Shown one piece after another: positions 33,406-46,228 of a stretch of DNA of 64,000 nt. Every line of letters begins with the position of its first letter. Within the stretch, counting starts at the first letter, position 1. Position numbers and translations under genes: made by a program. Origin of the DNA: Tetracentron sinense (lineage: Eukaryota > Streptophyta > Magnoliopsida > Trochodendrales > Trochodendraceae); contig CM026574.1 in assembly GCA_015143295.1 (NCBI GenBank), forward strand, positions 8,310,938-8,374,937, written 5' to 3'. The notes below the pieces were generated by a model. The model had not been told where the DNA came from. It saw only the letters and a list, made by a program, of their open reading frames with translations, and did not search any database.

Positions 33406-33572
33406 GTATGCCTCTTACTTCTTCTGGTTTTTATGTGAACAAAACCAGGGATCTGAATGCATGTTTGAAATCTGATTTTGTTCAAGACCATGGTAACAGT
33501 GGCCGGCCGGAGCCAAAACTAATGAGATGGTAGCTTGTTCATAGCTCTGGTTTAAGTTGAGTTATGACAGTT

Positions 33573-34028
33573 TGTCACGGGCAATTTACGTTGCTAGGCA
33601 AATCCCGTGCGACACTTGATCAATCCATCGATCAAGTTAGCTTGTTCGGTCAGTTACCTAAGAAACAAGAGTAAAGCACACCACAATGCACAAGAAAGAA
33701 GCAATGATCAATAATATTGCATAAAGGGAAAGGTTACAAGACACTATACATGTACTAGAAATAAAAGACACTAGGGGAGCAGGTGATCAAGGATGGTGCA
33801 AAGACAATCCACTCAAGTGAACTACCACCTCCCCTACAAGGCGGATGATAAACCTTTTACAAGTTAGCAGAAGGAAACATCTTATGTGCTGGTGGAGTCA
33901 TACTCCCTTATTACAAAAATACCACTAAGACTTTAATGACTAAACTACCTTTTAACAAAAGATAAAAAGACACAATTAGTGCCACCACCAAGGCTATGCA
34001 AACATTGCTGGACGAATGGTCGTGACAC
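33573..34028 (-). repeat. LTR of the chromovirus (3' LTR in element orientation)
   Basis: About 456 bp, aligning along its whole length with 38597-39047. Confidence 0.9.
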
Positions 34029-37000
34029 ACTCCCCCACTTGTTAAGTTGACTCCCTCGTCGATTTGTTCGCTAAGTATTCTTCAATTTTATCTGAAAATG
34101 AGAGAAGGGTAATGCCTAGTTCTCAACTAGCTTCGGTGTTGGATAGCCCTTTCCATATTACCAAATACTCCATATACGCGAGTCTAGTCGGTGAGGTTTA
34201 GACATGACGATCCACAACAATACACTCAACTTCTTTGGGGTACGGTCGTTACGATAGCTGCAGGCCAGTTTGGAGTGTTGTGAGTGGGGTTTTCTTTGTC
34301 TGCATTATACAGCTTTAACACACTGGCATGGAAGATCGGGTGATATCTGTGAGGTGACTCGGTCAGTTTCACCCTGTAGGATGCTTTTCCCACCTTTTCA
34401 GTGATAGGAAATGGTCATTTGTACTTGAGAACTAAGCTTTTATTGCCTTTATGAAAGAACTTCAAGTTATCTGGATTTAACTTTATCAGTACTAAATCTC
34501 CCACCTTGAACTTATCTTGCCTTCGCTTGGGATCCACAAATTTCTTCATTCTTCTAGTGGCTTTCTTAAGGTATGCTCGGGCAATATCCGTATTCTTGTT
34601 CCACTCTTTGGCAAACTTGTAGGCACTGGGACTGGTTCTTTGGTAACCGACAACGACTGTATGAGGCGTTAGTGGTTATTGCCCAGTTACTAGTTCGAAT
34701 GGGCTCTTGTTTGACGAAGAGCTCTGTTGTAAGTTGAAGTAAAATTGAGCGACATCAAGCAAGTTCACCCAATTCTTCTGATTAGCACTGACAAAGTGCC
34801 GAAAGTATTATTCAAGAAGAGCGTTAAAACCAGTTTGGCCATCAGTCTGAGGATGACTACTTGTTGAGAAGTTGAGATTGGTCCCAAGAAGTTTGAACAA
34901 TTTTGACCAAAACATTCCCATGAATCTTGAGTCTCTGTCGCTCATAATGTTCTGAGGCACACCCCAGTATTTCACCATATTCTTCATGAACAAGTAAGCT
35001 GCTTCCTCTGCTGAACAATGCAATGGTGAGGGGATGAAAGTAACATACTTTAAGAATTTGTCGATCACCACCAGGATCGACCCAAACTCCCCCGCTTTTG
35101 GCAATGCCAAGATGAAGTCCATAGAGACACTCTCTCATGGTCTCCTAGGGATAAGTAATGGCTCCAAGAGCCCAAGAGGCCTATTCCTTTCCACCTTATC
35201 TTGTTGGCATACAAGACAAGTCTTCACATATTCTGTAACATCATCTCGCATACGAGGCCAGTAGTAACCCCGTTCTAGCAAGGCAAATGTGCGGCGCTAT
35301 CCCTGATGGTTTGCCCAAAGAGTATCATGACACTCTTTTATAAGATCCTTCCTGAGGTCCCCCATCCTTGGGACAAAGATGCGACTTCCTTTTGTGTAAA
35401 GAAGCTCGTCGTTGATCCAGAAGCGACGAGTCTTGCCACTTTCAACTAGTGGCCAAATTACCTTAGCCTGATGATCGGTCTTTAACCCTTCACGGATCTT
35501 ATCGTGCAAGGTAGACTGTACTCGTTGCACACTCCTATGCATCACTTTCTTTAGGGCTACAAGTTTCGCTTTACGACTTAAAGCATCGGTAACATTATTG
35601 TACCAACTCGGCTTGTACTCTAGCTCGAAGTCAAATTCCGCTAGCAACTTTTGCTAACGTGCTTGCTTGGACATTAACTTCTTCTACGTCATGAAGTGAG
35701 ACACGGCAACATTATCGGTCTTCACCATAAATTTTGATCAAAGTAAGTAATGCCTCCATACTCGAAGGCAATGCACCACTGCAAACAACTCTTTCTCTTG
35801 AGCTGTGTAGCGACGCTCAACTTCAGATAACTTCCGGCTCTCATAAGCAACTGGATGTTCTTCTTGTACCAACACTCCTCCAATAGCATAGTCTGACACA
35901 TCATTCTGTACTTCAAAAGGCTTCACCAAGTTTGGCAGTGCAAGAACAGGATGTTGGGCCACGGTAAGCTTCAGTCTCTTGAAGGCTTCCTGACACTCCC
36001 TTGATCATACCCATGCATGCTCCTTCTTAAGTAGGTCAGTCAATAGTGTTGTAGCTGCTGAGTAGCCTTTAATGAACTTACGGTAGTAGTTCACAAGGCT
36101 TAGGAAAGATCGCAGCTCAGTGGTAGTCGTAGGTGGCTTCCACTCTTGAATGGATCCGATCTTGTCCTCCTCTATTCTCTCTTGTCCCTCTCCCAAGACG
36201 TGGCCAAGGAAACTAATGCGCTCCTACGCAAATTAGCACTTCTCCTTCTTAACATACAAAATGTTCTCCTTTAGCCAACACCTTTTGCAAGTGCTCAACA
36301 TGCTCCTCAAGAGTTGAGCTATACACCACGATATCATCCAAGTAAACCACAACGATCTTGTAAAGGAACTCATGGAATATCTGGTTAATTAGTGTTGAGA
36401 AGGTAGCTGGTGCGTTGGTAAGGCCGAAAGACATTACCATGAATTTGAATGCTCCGTATATCGTCACGCAAGTCGTCTTAGGTTCGTTGTCATCCGCGAC
36501 ACGAACCTGATAGTAGCCTGACCGTAAATCAAGCTTACTGAAGTACTTGGTTGTCCCAAGTTGGTCGAACAAATCAATAATCAATGGGAAGTGATACTTG
36601 TTCTGCACGGTCAACTTGTTCAGTGCTCGGTAATCTATACAAAACCTAAGACTCTCATCATGCTTGCGCTGGAAGAGGATTGGTGTCCCAAAGGGTGCCT
36701 TGGAGGACCGAATGAAGCCTGACTCCAAAAGATCATCAAGTTGTTTCCGAAGTTCTGCAAGCTCCAAAGGGGCCATACGATAACAGGCTTTAGCAAGCGG
36801 CTTAGCGCCGGGAACAAGTTCTATCTCGTGGTCAATTGCTCGACGAGGAGGAAAAGACTTTGGCAACTTGTCATACATGACGCTAGCAAACTTTATCAGC
36901 ACCTCGGTCACTTCCTTCGGAACTGGGCCTTGCTCCAGCTGAGACTCTTCCCTTAACGTAGTCAAGTAAGTCATCTCTCCTTTATTCAAGCCTTTCTTAA

Positions 37001-38596
37001 GTTGTAGGGCCAAAAACATCTTTTCTCTACCTTTGCTTGCCACTGTTGGAATCATACATGGAGAGTCACCAAAGATGCACAGCGATCGTAGGTAAAGCAT
37101 TGACACGGCCTTGGATTCCTGCAAGAACTCTATCCCCACAATGACTTAGAAGTCATCCATGAGAATTGTTGTCAAGTTGGTCTTTCCTGACCAAGCTCCT
37201 ACTTCAATGGGTACCCCCTTGGCTACCCCATGAATAGGCTTCGCTGCTGAGTTCATGGCTTTGATGCGACTTGAATCTTTCTCTAGCTTCAATCTCAGTC
37301 GCTTAGCTTATCTTTTCGTAACAAACTTGTGAGTCGCCCCCGTATCCACCATGGCACAGGTGACATTCCCATTGATTTTCAAATCAACGAACATGAGCCC
37401 CTTCGACTATGGTGCCTTCCCATCATCCTGAGTCTTAAGAGCACTAAGAAACATAATGGCTCCCATCCTAGGCTGCTCTTCCTCATCATCATCACTCTCA
37501 GATAATTCCTCATGCATAGCCGAGTTACCCACTGATACTTGTAGGGCATTAAGGGATTGTTTCTGTGGACAAACTGCTACTCGGTGTGGTCCACCACATA
37601 GAAAGCATTGCATCGGCTTGGAATTTGAACTCTTTGATGTTGAAGCTTCATTGCTCGGACCAGACTTTCCATTGTTATGCTTCTTCCCATTCGATGGTTG
37701 AGAAGATTTGTTGTGACTAGTGGGGTCGAATTTGCCTTCATCTTGTTAGGATCACTTGTGGAGTAATCATTCAGACGCTCTGTTGCTGCTTGTGCTGAAG
37801 CTAAGTCTTAAACACGTTGCCTCTGCAAGTCTGTCTGTACCCAATGTTTCAATACCTCTATGAAGTAGAACATCTTGTCTTTCTCGGACATGTCCTTGAT
37901 GTCTAGCATGAGCCGAGAACCGCTTCACATACTCACACACCGTGCCTGTCTGTTACAACTGTCGCAAGTTCCTCCTAGCGATGCACTCCACATTCTCGGG
38001 CAAGAATTGGGCTTTCAACTCCCTCTTCAAGTCCGCCCAAGAATCAATGATGCATCTCCCATTCTGAATGTCATCGTATTGAGTACGTCACCATAACTTG
38101 GCATCACCTGATAGATACATTGTTGCTGTCGAGACTTTGGCTTCCTCTGATTCCTGTCTCACGGTTTGGAAATATTGTTTCATGTCGAACAAGAAATTCT
38201 CAAGCACTTTTCCATCTCTCGCACCACTGTACGAGCGAGGCTCTGGCACCTTCACCCGACTATATGTCTCAGTAGGGCCATGAGGGTCCTAACCAACTGT
38301 CATGGTAAGCACATTCAACCAGTTTGAGAGCTCCTCAATCTTTGCCTGGAGAGCATCCATTATCCCCTTCACGTACTCGGTTAAGGTCTCTACTGATCCA
38401 GCCAATTCCTGGTGTCCTTGTTCCATGTTGCATACTCGGTCATCCATTTGCACCAAGGTATGCAACATCCCATCAATCTGTGCTGTCTGGGCTTCCAACT
38501 TGTCCAGATGATCCTTGTTAGTGCGCGCTCTTGTCCCCTATGCCATGTCTTCTAGCCTTGAATACATAGTCACGACCTCGCCCTGATACCAACTGT

Positions 38597-39047
38597 CACG
38601 AGCAATTTATATTGTTAGGCAAATCCCATACGAAACTTGATCAATCAGTTGATCAAGCCAACCTGTTCGGTTAGTTACTTAAAAAACAAGAGTAAAACAC
38701 ACCACAATGCACAAGAAAGAAGCAAAGATCAATAATATTGCATAAAGGGAAAGTTTACAAGACACTATACATGTACTGGAAATAAAAGACACTAAGAGAG
38801 CAGGTGATCAAAGATGGTGCAAAGACAACCCACTCAAGTGAACTACCACCTCCCCTCCAAGGGGGATGATAAACCTTTTACAAGTTAGCAGAAGGAAACA
38901 TCCTATGTGCTGGTGGAGTCATACTCCCTTATTACAAAAATGTCACTAAGACTTTGATGACTAAACTACCTTTTCAAAAAAAATAAAAAGACACAAATAG
39001 TCCACCACCAAGGCCATGCAAACATTGCTGGACGAATGGTCATGACA
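38597..39047 (-). repeat. LTR of the chromovirus (5' LTR in element orientation)
   Basis: Followed on the minus strand by TTGGTATCAGGGCGAGG, a primer site close to that for Met-tRNA. Confidence 0.9.
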
Positions 39048-39602
39048 AGTTGCCATTTCCTTTGTTATTCTGGTTTAGAGCATCACTTTCAGTTTACAGG
39101 CTTAACCCTTATTAAGGCCCATGTTTGCCAAAGTCGATTGACCTAGTTCCACCACGGGTCAATTGGCCTTGGGCATAGTAGCTTTAGGTGGGTCCTAATC
39201 TGATATCAGGTTAATTCTTGACCCTGGTTAAAGTGTCTTTCTGAATTTGTTTGTTCTAATTTTAATTGTAATTGTAAGCATTAGACTATCGTAAATCTGG
39301 AGCAGGTCACTGTGTCTAAACCATGCCCTATTTTTCATGGGCCAAGTGGTTTAAGGCCCAGTGAGCCCACCCTACCTTTTCACATTTAGTGGTTAACCAA
39401 TTAATGGTAAGTTGTGCCTATGACAAATTTTTGTTGTCAATTTTAGTTTTAATAGGCATTAGAACACTTATCGTTACACCATTCTAATACTTATAACCAG
39501 CTTATCAAAGAAACAACTTGTTTTTTTCCCTAATTGGTCACATTTTTTTTTTCATAATTAGTGCTTTGATCTCGGAGGAACGACATGGTACAAGGGGTGA
39601 GG
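39048..39602. other. Spacer between chromovirus and solo LTR
   Basis: Continues the sequence that the chromovirus interrupted (33540-33572). No gene recognised. Confidence 0.4.
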
Positions 39603-42396
39603 TGTAGAACCCTGGAATCCGAGTTCACGGAGCTATCAATAGTGTTAGTGAATAGTATCCTTGTATGGTGTGTATAAAGGCCTAAAGCCTTCCATTTTGT
39701 TCTTGGCAGTATGGTGAGTCAAATGAGGGTTTTAGGTGCTTGTGTTGAGGTTCAAAAATAGAGTATAAATATGCTCTATGAAGAACCCCGGAACTTGGGA
39801 TGACTGTAGAGTGAATAGTGCCATGAATATTGTTTTTCAAAGCTTAAAGCCTTGGGTTTTGCAATAGTTGTGTTATGATGCAGAAGAGGGTTTTGGATTC
39901 CACTTTATGTTCATGGTATGATGAGTTTTAAAGTCTTAAGGGAGTTCAATTTCATGTTTGAAAGAGTTAAAAACATAATTTGGAAAAGTTCGAAGTGTGA
40001 AAGAGAGTGAGTATTAACATACCATCAACTTGTGGGAACTCTAGTGTCATCACCACTCATTGGAATTGGTTGATTTTTGAGCCATTAGAAAGATGTGGGA
40101 ACCCTCTTCGAGATTCATGTTCAACATTTTTTCATATTTTGAGTCGAAGTTGGGTCAAACGCCGAATTCCCGGGAACTGGTCTGCCGAAGAATTTCTGGA
40201 ACAGTTTGGACTGGTACACTTGTGGGCTTATTTCGACCCTTTAAAACTCAGAATTTAGTTTTGTGAAAAACATGAAAGTTGTTCCTCTTTGAATTTAGAA
40301 TCCAATGCAAGTTGAATTGTCAAAATTTGATCACCGAGTCAAAAGTTATGGCCGAAACGCCAAGGTAGACAAACAGGGAAGCATGACTGAGAGACCAGCG
40401 GTCGACTCCACTACCGGTCGACCGGTCATGACCAGGGGTTGACTGCTCTCGCACTTTTTTGTATGGGGGTTTATTCCAGAACCCCCCAAGTGAACCGGTC
40501 GACCGGTGGACACCTCCAGTCGACCCCTCCTTGCCTTTTGGTGCCTAAACCGACCTTAGGAGATCTTTTGTGGGGGTATAAGGGGTGTTTGACAACCCCT
40601 TTCCCTATAATACACCCACACTCGTGGCTAAGGGTTTACACAACCCTTAGAAGAGATTTTTGAGGATTTTGAGAAGAAAGTTAGGGTTTTGAAGGGGGCT
40701 TTGCTAGTGTTCTTCGAAGATCAAAAGGTGAAGCTTGTTCTTGCTTCCGAAGTTCGATCTTCACTTCCACGAGTCTTCTTCAAACTTGAAGCTCATCTCT
40801 AAGTCATTTCTCAAGTGCTCAACCAAAGAGATTTGGTTTGAGAAAGGTAGATACACTCTACTAGGTTTTTATGCCATAACCCATATTGTAAAAGTAAGAT
40901 AGAAAATCTGTAATTGTGATGTGAGTTAATTTGTGATGCCTCTATGCCTTAACCCAAAGCATGAAAAACGTGTGTTCTTACTACTTAGTAATTGTGTGAT
41001 GATTCAATTGAGAAAAGCATGATTAAAAGACTGAGTTTTGGGAAAAACCAAGAAGAAAACCTATGTGTTTTGATGAAGACAAGTAGAAAATCCTACTAGT
41101 TATGATATGATGATTCTATGGTTAATACCAACTGAATGAAATGATTATATGATGGATTCAAGCATGTGCCATGTGTAAGTGATTATGTGATTTAGATTAA
41201 ATAAAGTAGAAAAACATGTGCTATATGATCAAGTGTTTCCAATTACCTATCATGTTCACTCCCTATTGTATATGAACACCATATATGCATGATCGAGTTT
41301 TTGTATATGTACATGTATTGTGAAAGCAAGATAAAAGATGGAAAGTAAAGCAAAAGATGAATAGTAAAGCAATTGTAAAGAAAGCAAAGTAAGCAATTGT
41401 ATTGGAAGGATGGTAGTGGGCTCTCACCACAAGCAGGGTGAGCATTATCATCTGATTCCAAGTAAAACCATGAATAAGCATTTATATTGGAAGGAGAATA
41501 GTGGGCTCTCACCACAAGCAGGGTGAGCATTATTCTCAGATTCCAAGTAAAAGTATTTGTATTAGAATGAGGATATTGGGCTCTCACCACAAGTAGGGTG
41601 AGCATTATCTTCTGATTTCAAGTAAAAGCATTTGTATTGGAAGGATGATGGTGGGCTTGCACCACAAGCAGGGTGAGCATTATCATCTGATTCCAAGTAA
41701 AAGTATATATATTAGAAGGATTACAGTTGACTCTTACCACAAGCAGGGTAAGCATTGTCATCTGATTCCAAATGAAAAGCCATGTGTAAAGTAAGTGAAA
41801 CGATAAGAAAGCAAAAGTAAAGTATAAGAAATGAAGCAAAAGATGTATATGTATAGTATTATGCACAGTGTAAGTAAAAAGGGATTTCAGTAATTTTTTA
41901 AAGTATTTGCATGTGTATATGATGAACTGCCATATGAAAGCATGTTATGTTATGACATTATTATCTAGTGGTTTGTAGACGCTGAGTATTCCATGCTTAG
42001 CCGAAGTTGTTATCTTTGACAGGTTTTGATGAGTGTGCTCCTGAGCCTTGGATAGAGGAGAAGTACTATGATCCAAAGCCTACCATGGATCATCCTCATG
42101 AGGATAGAGTACAGAATAGGAGACCCTATTTAGATTATTGGTGAGGGAGAGAACATGTATATTTGATAGTGGGCATGTCCACTTTACACTTATATATTTT
42201 GTATATGTTATGACGGACGAGACTTAGAATACATATGGTTTTATATGTTTAAAAAAAATTGTATGCTTCCGCTATTTTGTGCCTTGTGTATTTCACAGGT
42301 TGGTAAGTACACCTTATGTGTCATCACATGATAGTATGACACGACGGTCACGAGCCAAGTATCCCTAACTCCTAGGGGGTATTTTGGGTCACGACA
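39603..42396 (+). mobile_element. Solo LTR, 2.8 kb, Gypsy-like
   Basis: Starts TGTAGAACCC, ends GTCACGACA, and is flanked by TGAGG on both sides (39598-39602 and 42397-42401), an exact 5-bp target duplication. No primer site or pol is present, so it is the product of LTR-LTR recombination. It holds a tandem array (41395-41790) and CCGGTCGACCGG palindromes near 40415 and 40497. The size and internal arrays fit the large-LTR Gypsy lineages. Confidence 0.88.
41395..41790 (+). repeat. Five-unit tandem array inside the solo LTR
   Basis: The unit is about 80-90 bp, with GTATTGGAAGGA, GTGGGCTCTCACCACAAGC, AGGGTGAGCATTATC and CTGATTCCAAGTAAAA. Five copies, each a little different. Confidence 0.93.
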
Positions 42397-42401
42397 TGAG
42401 G

Positions 42402-42779
42402 GGTCTACTCAACATATTAGAGTTTGCATAATTAGAAGAAAGTGTGTGGGCCTTACCCGAAATATGTGGTTATTGGCTAATGGTTCAAGCTTAGAGGGTG
42501 AAGCCTTAGGGTGCGTTTCGATTTGTGGAATTGGTGTATGGAGTTGGCAATTCCGTTCTTGAATTCCAGTTATGTCGTTTGGCTTGTACTATACAAAAGA
42601 TTGGAATTAGAATCGTTAATTCCGCATGGAATTAAAGCAATGATTTCATAAGCTAAATGAACAAAATTCAAATTCTCGCTAAGAGGTCTTATTTGACAAT
42701 TCCACACTGTTGTGGAATTGAGGGAAAGATACGAACCTTATGAAAGTCTCTCTCGAGTTGCCTATCGTGTGAGTTAAAT
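42402..42779. other. Spacer with a possible half MITE
   Basis: AGGGTGCGTTTCGATTTGTG at 42508 looks like a Tourist-type end. I could not find its partner. No gene. Confidence 0.3.
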
Positions 42780-43250
42780 GAATAATAATTTAATACATTA
42801 AATAGTTTTAATTATTATTTATAATAATATTTAAATTTAGTAAATTCTAATTTGCTATATTAAATAATTATAATTATAAATTAATAAATAAATTATAAGT
42901 TGTAATTTAATAATAATAATAAAGTTATAAATAATAATAATTGCAATATTAATATTTAATAAATAATAATTTAAAGTAATTAAATATTTTATTATTATTA
43001 TTTTATTTAAATCAGATGTAATACATAAAGTAATATTTATAAATCATGCAAATTATATAAAATAATAATTATTAAATTATAATATTAATTAAAGTTTAAT
43101 AAATATATTACTTATATAATTATATTAGAAATTAAAATGTAACACATAAATAATATTTTTAATACATATTATAGTTATTATAACTTATAATTTTAATAAA
43201 TTTATTACTTGTATAATTATATATTTTTATTCTTATTATTATATTCAAAT
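42780..43250. repeat. Extreme AT-rich low-complexity tract
   Basis: About 470 bases made almost only of A and T (TAATAATAA and ATTATTAT phrases). No feature inside. Confidence 0.9.
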
Positions 43251-43497
43251 CTATCTATACTACTACTATAAAACACAGTTATTGTGTTTCTATGGATGCC
43301 ACATAATCCTTTCTTTTAGTGCCACGTATAACTCCTCTTCATTTGTGAGGCCATATCATCAAAAGCTTCTCCTTCTCTCTTTATCTCTCTTAAAATCCAC
43401 TCTTTGTAACGTTTCCTTATCTTTTGAGGGTTTTGTAACATGTGTGACTATAGAGTGCCCAATGGCGTTTCCAAATTCAAAGATTGCATAGAGATAA

Positions 43498-43896
43498 CTA
43501 GTAGATACCGATGCACGGGGTGCACAAAAAAAATTAAGAGAAAAAATAAGAATAAAAAGGAACCTAATTAACATAACTTTTAATTATTAGTAAAACCATT
43601 AATATAGGTTTTGGTACTCTCCTACGATTTTTTATGGCTCATTTAGTAGAGGGTATTTATGATTTGGTTGGGACTTGAATATAAGAATTGAGAGAGAAAA
43701 TGGGGAGTTAAATAAAGGGTATTTATGAATTGGTTGGGACTTGGTAGAGAGATAAGAGTGGAGAGAGAAATAAGGAGAGTTAAGAGAGGGTATTTATAGC
43801 TCCCATCAAGTGATGATGTGGCATCACAAATCTTAGAATGAAGATCAAAGAGGGATGCCACGTAGGCATCCTACTTTCTTTAGTATATAGTATAGA
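43498..43896 (-). mobile_element. Short Helitron (399 bp), opposite orientation
   Basis: Minus strand starts TCTATACTATATACTAAAGA and ends GCAC-CCC-GTGC hairpin, then ATCGGTATCTACTAG, between host A (43497) and T (43897). The 5' 45 bases are nearly identical to those at 46229, so the two are one family. Confidence 0.8.
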
Positions 43897-43918
43897 TAGA
43901 TAGGGAGTTTTCTTTATT

Positions 43919-44140
43919 GGCAAAAGATTAGCTCTGGTGCCTGCCCGAGCTAAGCGCTCGGGCATCCACCCACCATAAAACATGTGGCCTTTTTAAACGA
44001 AAAAATATTCAATTGGTCAGAAGTCAAAATGATGGGACAGAGTGAAATGACTTCTGCCCAGGATTTTTCTCACAGGTGCCTTATGATGGGTGGATGCCCG
44101 AGCGCTTAGCTCGGGCAGGCACCAGAACTAATCTTTTGCC
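43919..44140. mobile_element. MULE-type MITE with hairpin-bearing TIRs
   Basis: 222 bp with inverted ends of about 58 bp that differ at two or three bases and start GGCAAAAGATTAG. TTCTTTATT flanks it exactly (43910-43918 and 44141-44149), a 9-bp duplication. Inside each TIR the stem GCCCGAGC-TAAGC-GCTCGGGC is perfect. Confidence 0.95.
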
Positions 44141-44480
44141 TTCTTTATTTCATACGTTATGGGGTTTTAAACGTTGCGTTTCTCCCCTTATATTTTCTAC
44201 TGCTTCGCATGCTCTACCTTCCTTCTGTCCTTTGTATTCATCTTTTTGGCTGGATAAAGGAAATGATGCAGAAAATGTTAAAAGAAGGGAAAAGGTAGAT
44301 AATAATATAGACTCTTAAAAGATGAACATGTTTAAGTTATAAAAAGGCTTTGTTGTTTGTCATGTTTGCTCCTTTGTCATTGGTGGATCTCTCTGGATCC
44401 ATGCTTGAAGGATTGTATCTAGCTAGCATCTGTTATTTCCTTATGATTTTTTCATCTAACTTGGAATAGTTTCTATTCAG

Positions 44481-44945
44481 GGATTGAGATTGAGAAATCG
44501 GCTCTGATGGAGTAGAAGTTGGAAAAGAAGTTTGGACAGTCTACCGTGTTTGTCGCATCCACCCTACTTGAGAATGGTGTGGGCACTCAATAGTACTAGC
44601 CCTGTATCTCTGCTTAAAGAAGTCATCCATGTTATTAACATGCGGCTATAAGGACGAAACAGACTGGGGGAAAAGAGGTAAGATTTACCGGGGTGGTACT
44701 GTTTCTCAAATCATTCTCTTGATACAGTTAGTTCAATTGCTATTAAAGTTTGGCTCGATCCACTAAGCTATTCTTCTTATCCAGATCGGGTGGATCCACG
44801 ATTTTGTAAAAGAAGATATCTTAACAAGTTTTAAGATGCACTGCCATGGATGGTGATCCATATATTGTATACCTGCAAGGCCGACATTTAAAGGATCTGC
44901 ACCCATCAATATTCATTCCGATCGTCTGCACCAGGTCCTCCGTCC
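44481..44945 (+). pseudogene. Cellulose synthase (CesA) gene fragment, two exons
   Basis: Exon A (44481-44677), with acceptor TTCTATTCAG and donor GTAAGA, encodes EKSALME*KLEKKFGQSTVF and VASTLLENG. Exon B (from 44785, acceptor TTATCCAG) encodes IGWIHDFVKEDILTSFKMHC, then [19 protein letters not shown] and DRLHQVLR. These are consecutive blocks of the plant CesA catalytic region ([42 protein letters not shown]). The ED of VKEDIL precedes the missing QxxRW. In-frame stops (for example W*S where the family has WRS) and loss of both ends make it a pseudogene. Its place inside a candidate Helitron suggests gene capture. Confidence 0.85.
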
Positions 44946-45821
44946 TTTGATGGGCATTTGGTTCTGGGATTTAAAGAGGTTGTTACCATAAGCAACCTCT
45001 ACTATGCGTTGATGTGATTTACTCCATTTGTTTTATAAATATTATTGTTATGGATTATACTTTTCTATATTATGTCAGTTTTTTTTCCTGCTCGTATGTA
45101 TGTATTGTAACGATCATTTTAACGGTTCACCTTAATACACAAGGACTCAACCTTCTAATCATGCTTACAGGTATAGAGATCTTCCTATGTGTACAAAAAT
45201 GTCACCCTATGGAATAATAAAAATACCAATGATATAACTACTATTCTTATCATTTTCAATAAAAATTAATTCCAAGTTTCTTCATTTACAAAGATATTTT
45301 ACACATCCCTACCATGTGGTGGAGGGGAAGAAGTGTCCTGGTGGTTTACAACCCCACTTGCTATTCTAACAGGATCAATAAGGCCCAATCATTGAAATTT
45401 TAAATAATTAATCTAATCAAATGATATTGAATTAAAGAAATCATTTCATCACATTACTTCAATTCCTTCCTTAGAATGTATGTTGCTTGCTCTCTTCTTA
45501 TTATGTATAATAACTTTGTAAATAATATATTTTGTTCTGTTATCAATATGCAGAGGGTTGATGGTGGTGTATCTAACCATTGTACACCTCCATATCTTAC
45601 CATTTGGTGTATATATATTTACCTTTAGATATGGCATAACTCTCACAGGTGACAGGACTAAGTCATTTAAGTTCTAGAAGGGGCTCACCCTACACATAAG
45701 TGTTGGAAATCTATCTAGAAAAAGTGGCATGTTGTGGGATGATAGAGGTGGGAGGTAAACTTTCAAAGTACAAGCGTTAAACCGAAGAATATAATTTTTT
45801 GGGCAATGATTAGCCCACTAC

Positions 45822-46045
45822 ACATTTGACTATGTAGTCAAATGTCATGCCCACGTGTCCCTTTTAACACCCCTTCAACTATGGTTAAGTTAATGAAAAT
45901 TAAGGTTGAAGTTTTTTTTCCTTTTTAAAACCTAAGGTTAGATTGTTTAACCCTATGAGTAAGTGAATTTTAAGCATAGTTGATGAGTGTTAAAAAGAGA
46001 GGCATGGGCCGATGAGGACCACACATGTGACTACATAGTCAAATA
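45822..46045. mobile_element. Core MITE with palindromic ends
   Basis: Left end ACATTTGACTA-TG-TAGTCAAATGT (45822-45845, 11-bp perfect stem), then CACGTGTCCCTTTTAACACC and CAACTATGGTTAAG. On the right are the inverted core (GTGAATTTTAAGCATAGTT, GTGTTAAAAAG) and TGACTA-CA-TAGTCA (46028-46041). AT-rich centre, no coding. Confidence 0.8.
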
Positions 46046-46228
46046 CTGCGATATGACAAATATTTTCCTAATTTTTTGGTGTAAAATGATTTAAATAAAT
46101 TATTCTTTAGGATAATTGGGATTGAAGAGTTGTGTAAAATAATAGAAATAATTCTTTTAATATTGTTTTGCATTTTTGTCTTCTTTTTATCCTTTCCGTG
46201 CATCACACGGGCTTCTTACTAGTTATTA

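Larger units (their letters stand above)
33573..39047 (-). mobile_element. Chromovirus-type Gypsy retrotransposon, both LTRs, broken
   Basis: LTRs of about 455 bp (33573-34028 and about 38597-39047) start TGTCACGGGC or TGTCACGAGC and end GTGACA or ATGACA. AGTT occurs next to both outer ends, so a 4-5 bp duplication is likely. Minus-strand parts in order: Met-tRNA-type primer site next to the LTR near 38580, gag with coiled-coil-like start (38289-38498) and a CCHC-like knuckle near 37600, protease region, reverse transcriptase (36250-36900), RNase H (about 35700-36200), integrase (34800-35650) and a chromodomain-like stretch (YLVIWKGL...ASWEL) near 34110-34170. The LTRs differ by about 8% by hand count, mostly transitions, so it is some millions of years old. 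It is broken in many places. Confidence 0.93.
43254..46222 (+). mobile_element. Candidate Helitron (3.0 kb) carrying a cellulose-synthase fragment
   Basis: Starts A|TCTATACTACTACTATAAAA (43254) and ends with CCGTG-CATCA-CACGG hairpin, then GCTTCTTACTAG|T (46219-46222). This is TC...hairpin...CTRR between A and T. The two ends may belong to different copies, since the interior holds a second Helitron (43498-43896), a MULE MITE (43919-44140), the CesA fragment and a core MITE (45822-46045). No Rep/helicase seen. Confidence 0.45.

Noticed and set aside
41243-41866. Minus-strand reading frames with repeated MLTLLVVRA
   Set aside because: They are shadows of the five-unit array inside the solo LTR.
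43254-43497. A separate short Helitron ending where the next begins
   Set aside because: No hairpin plus CTRR in plus orientation is found before 43497; the start is instead paired tentatively with the end at 46222.
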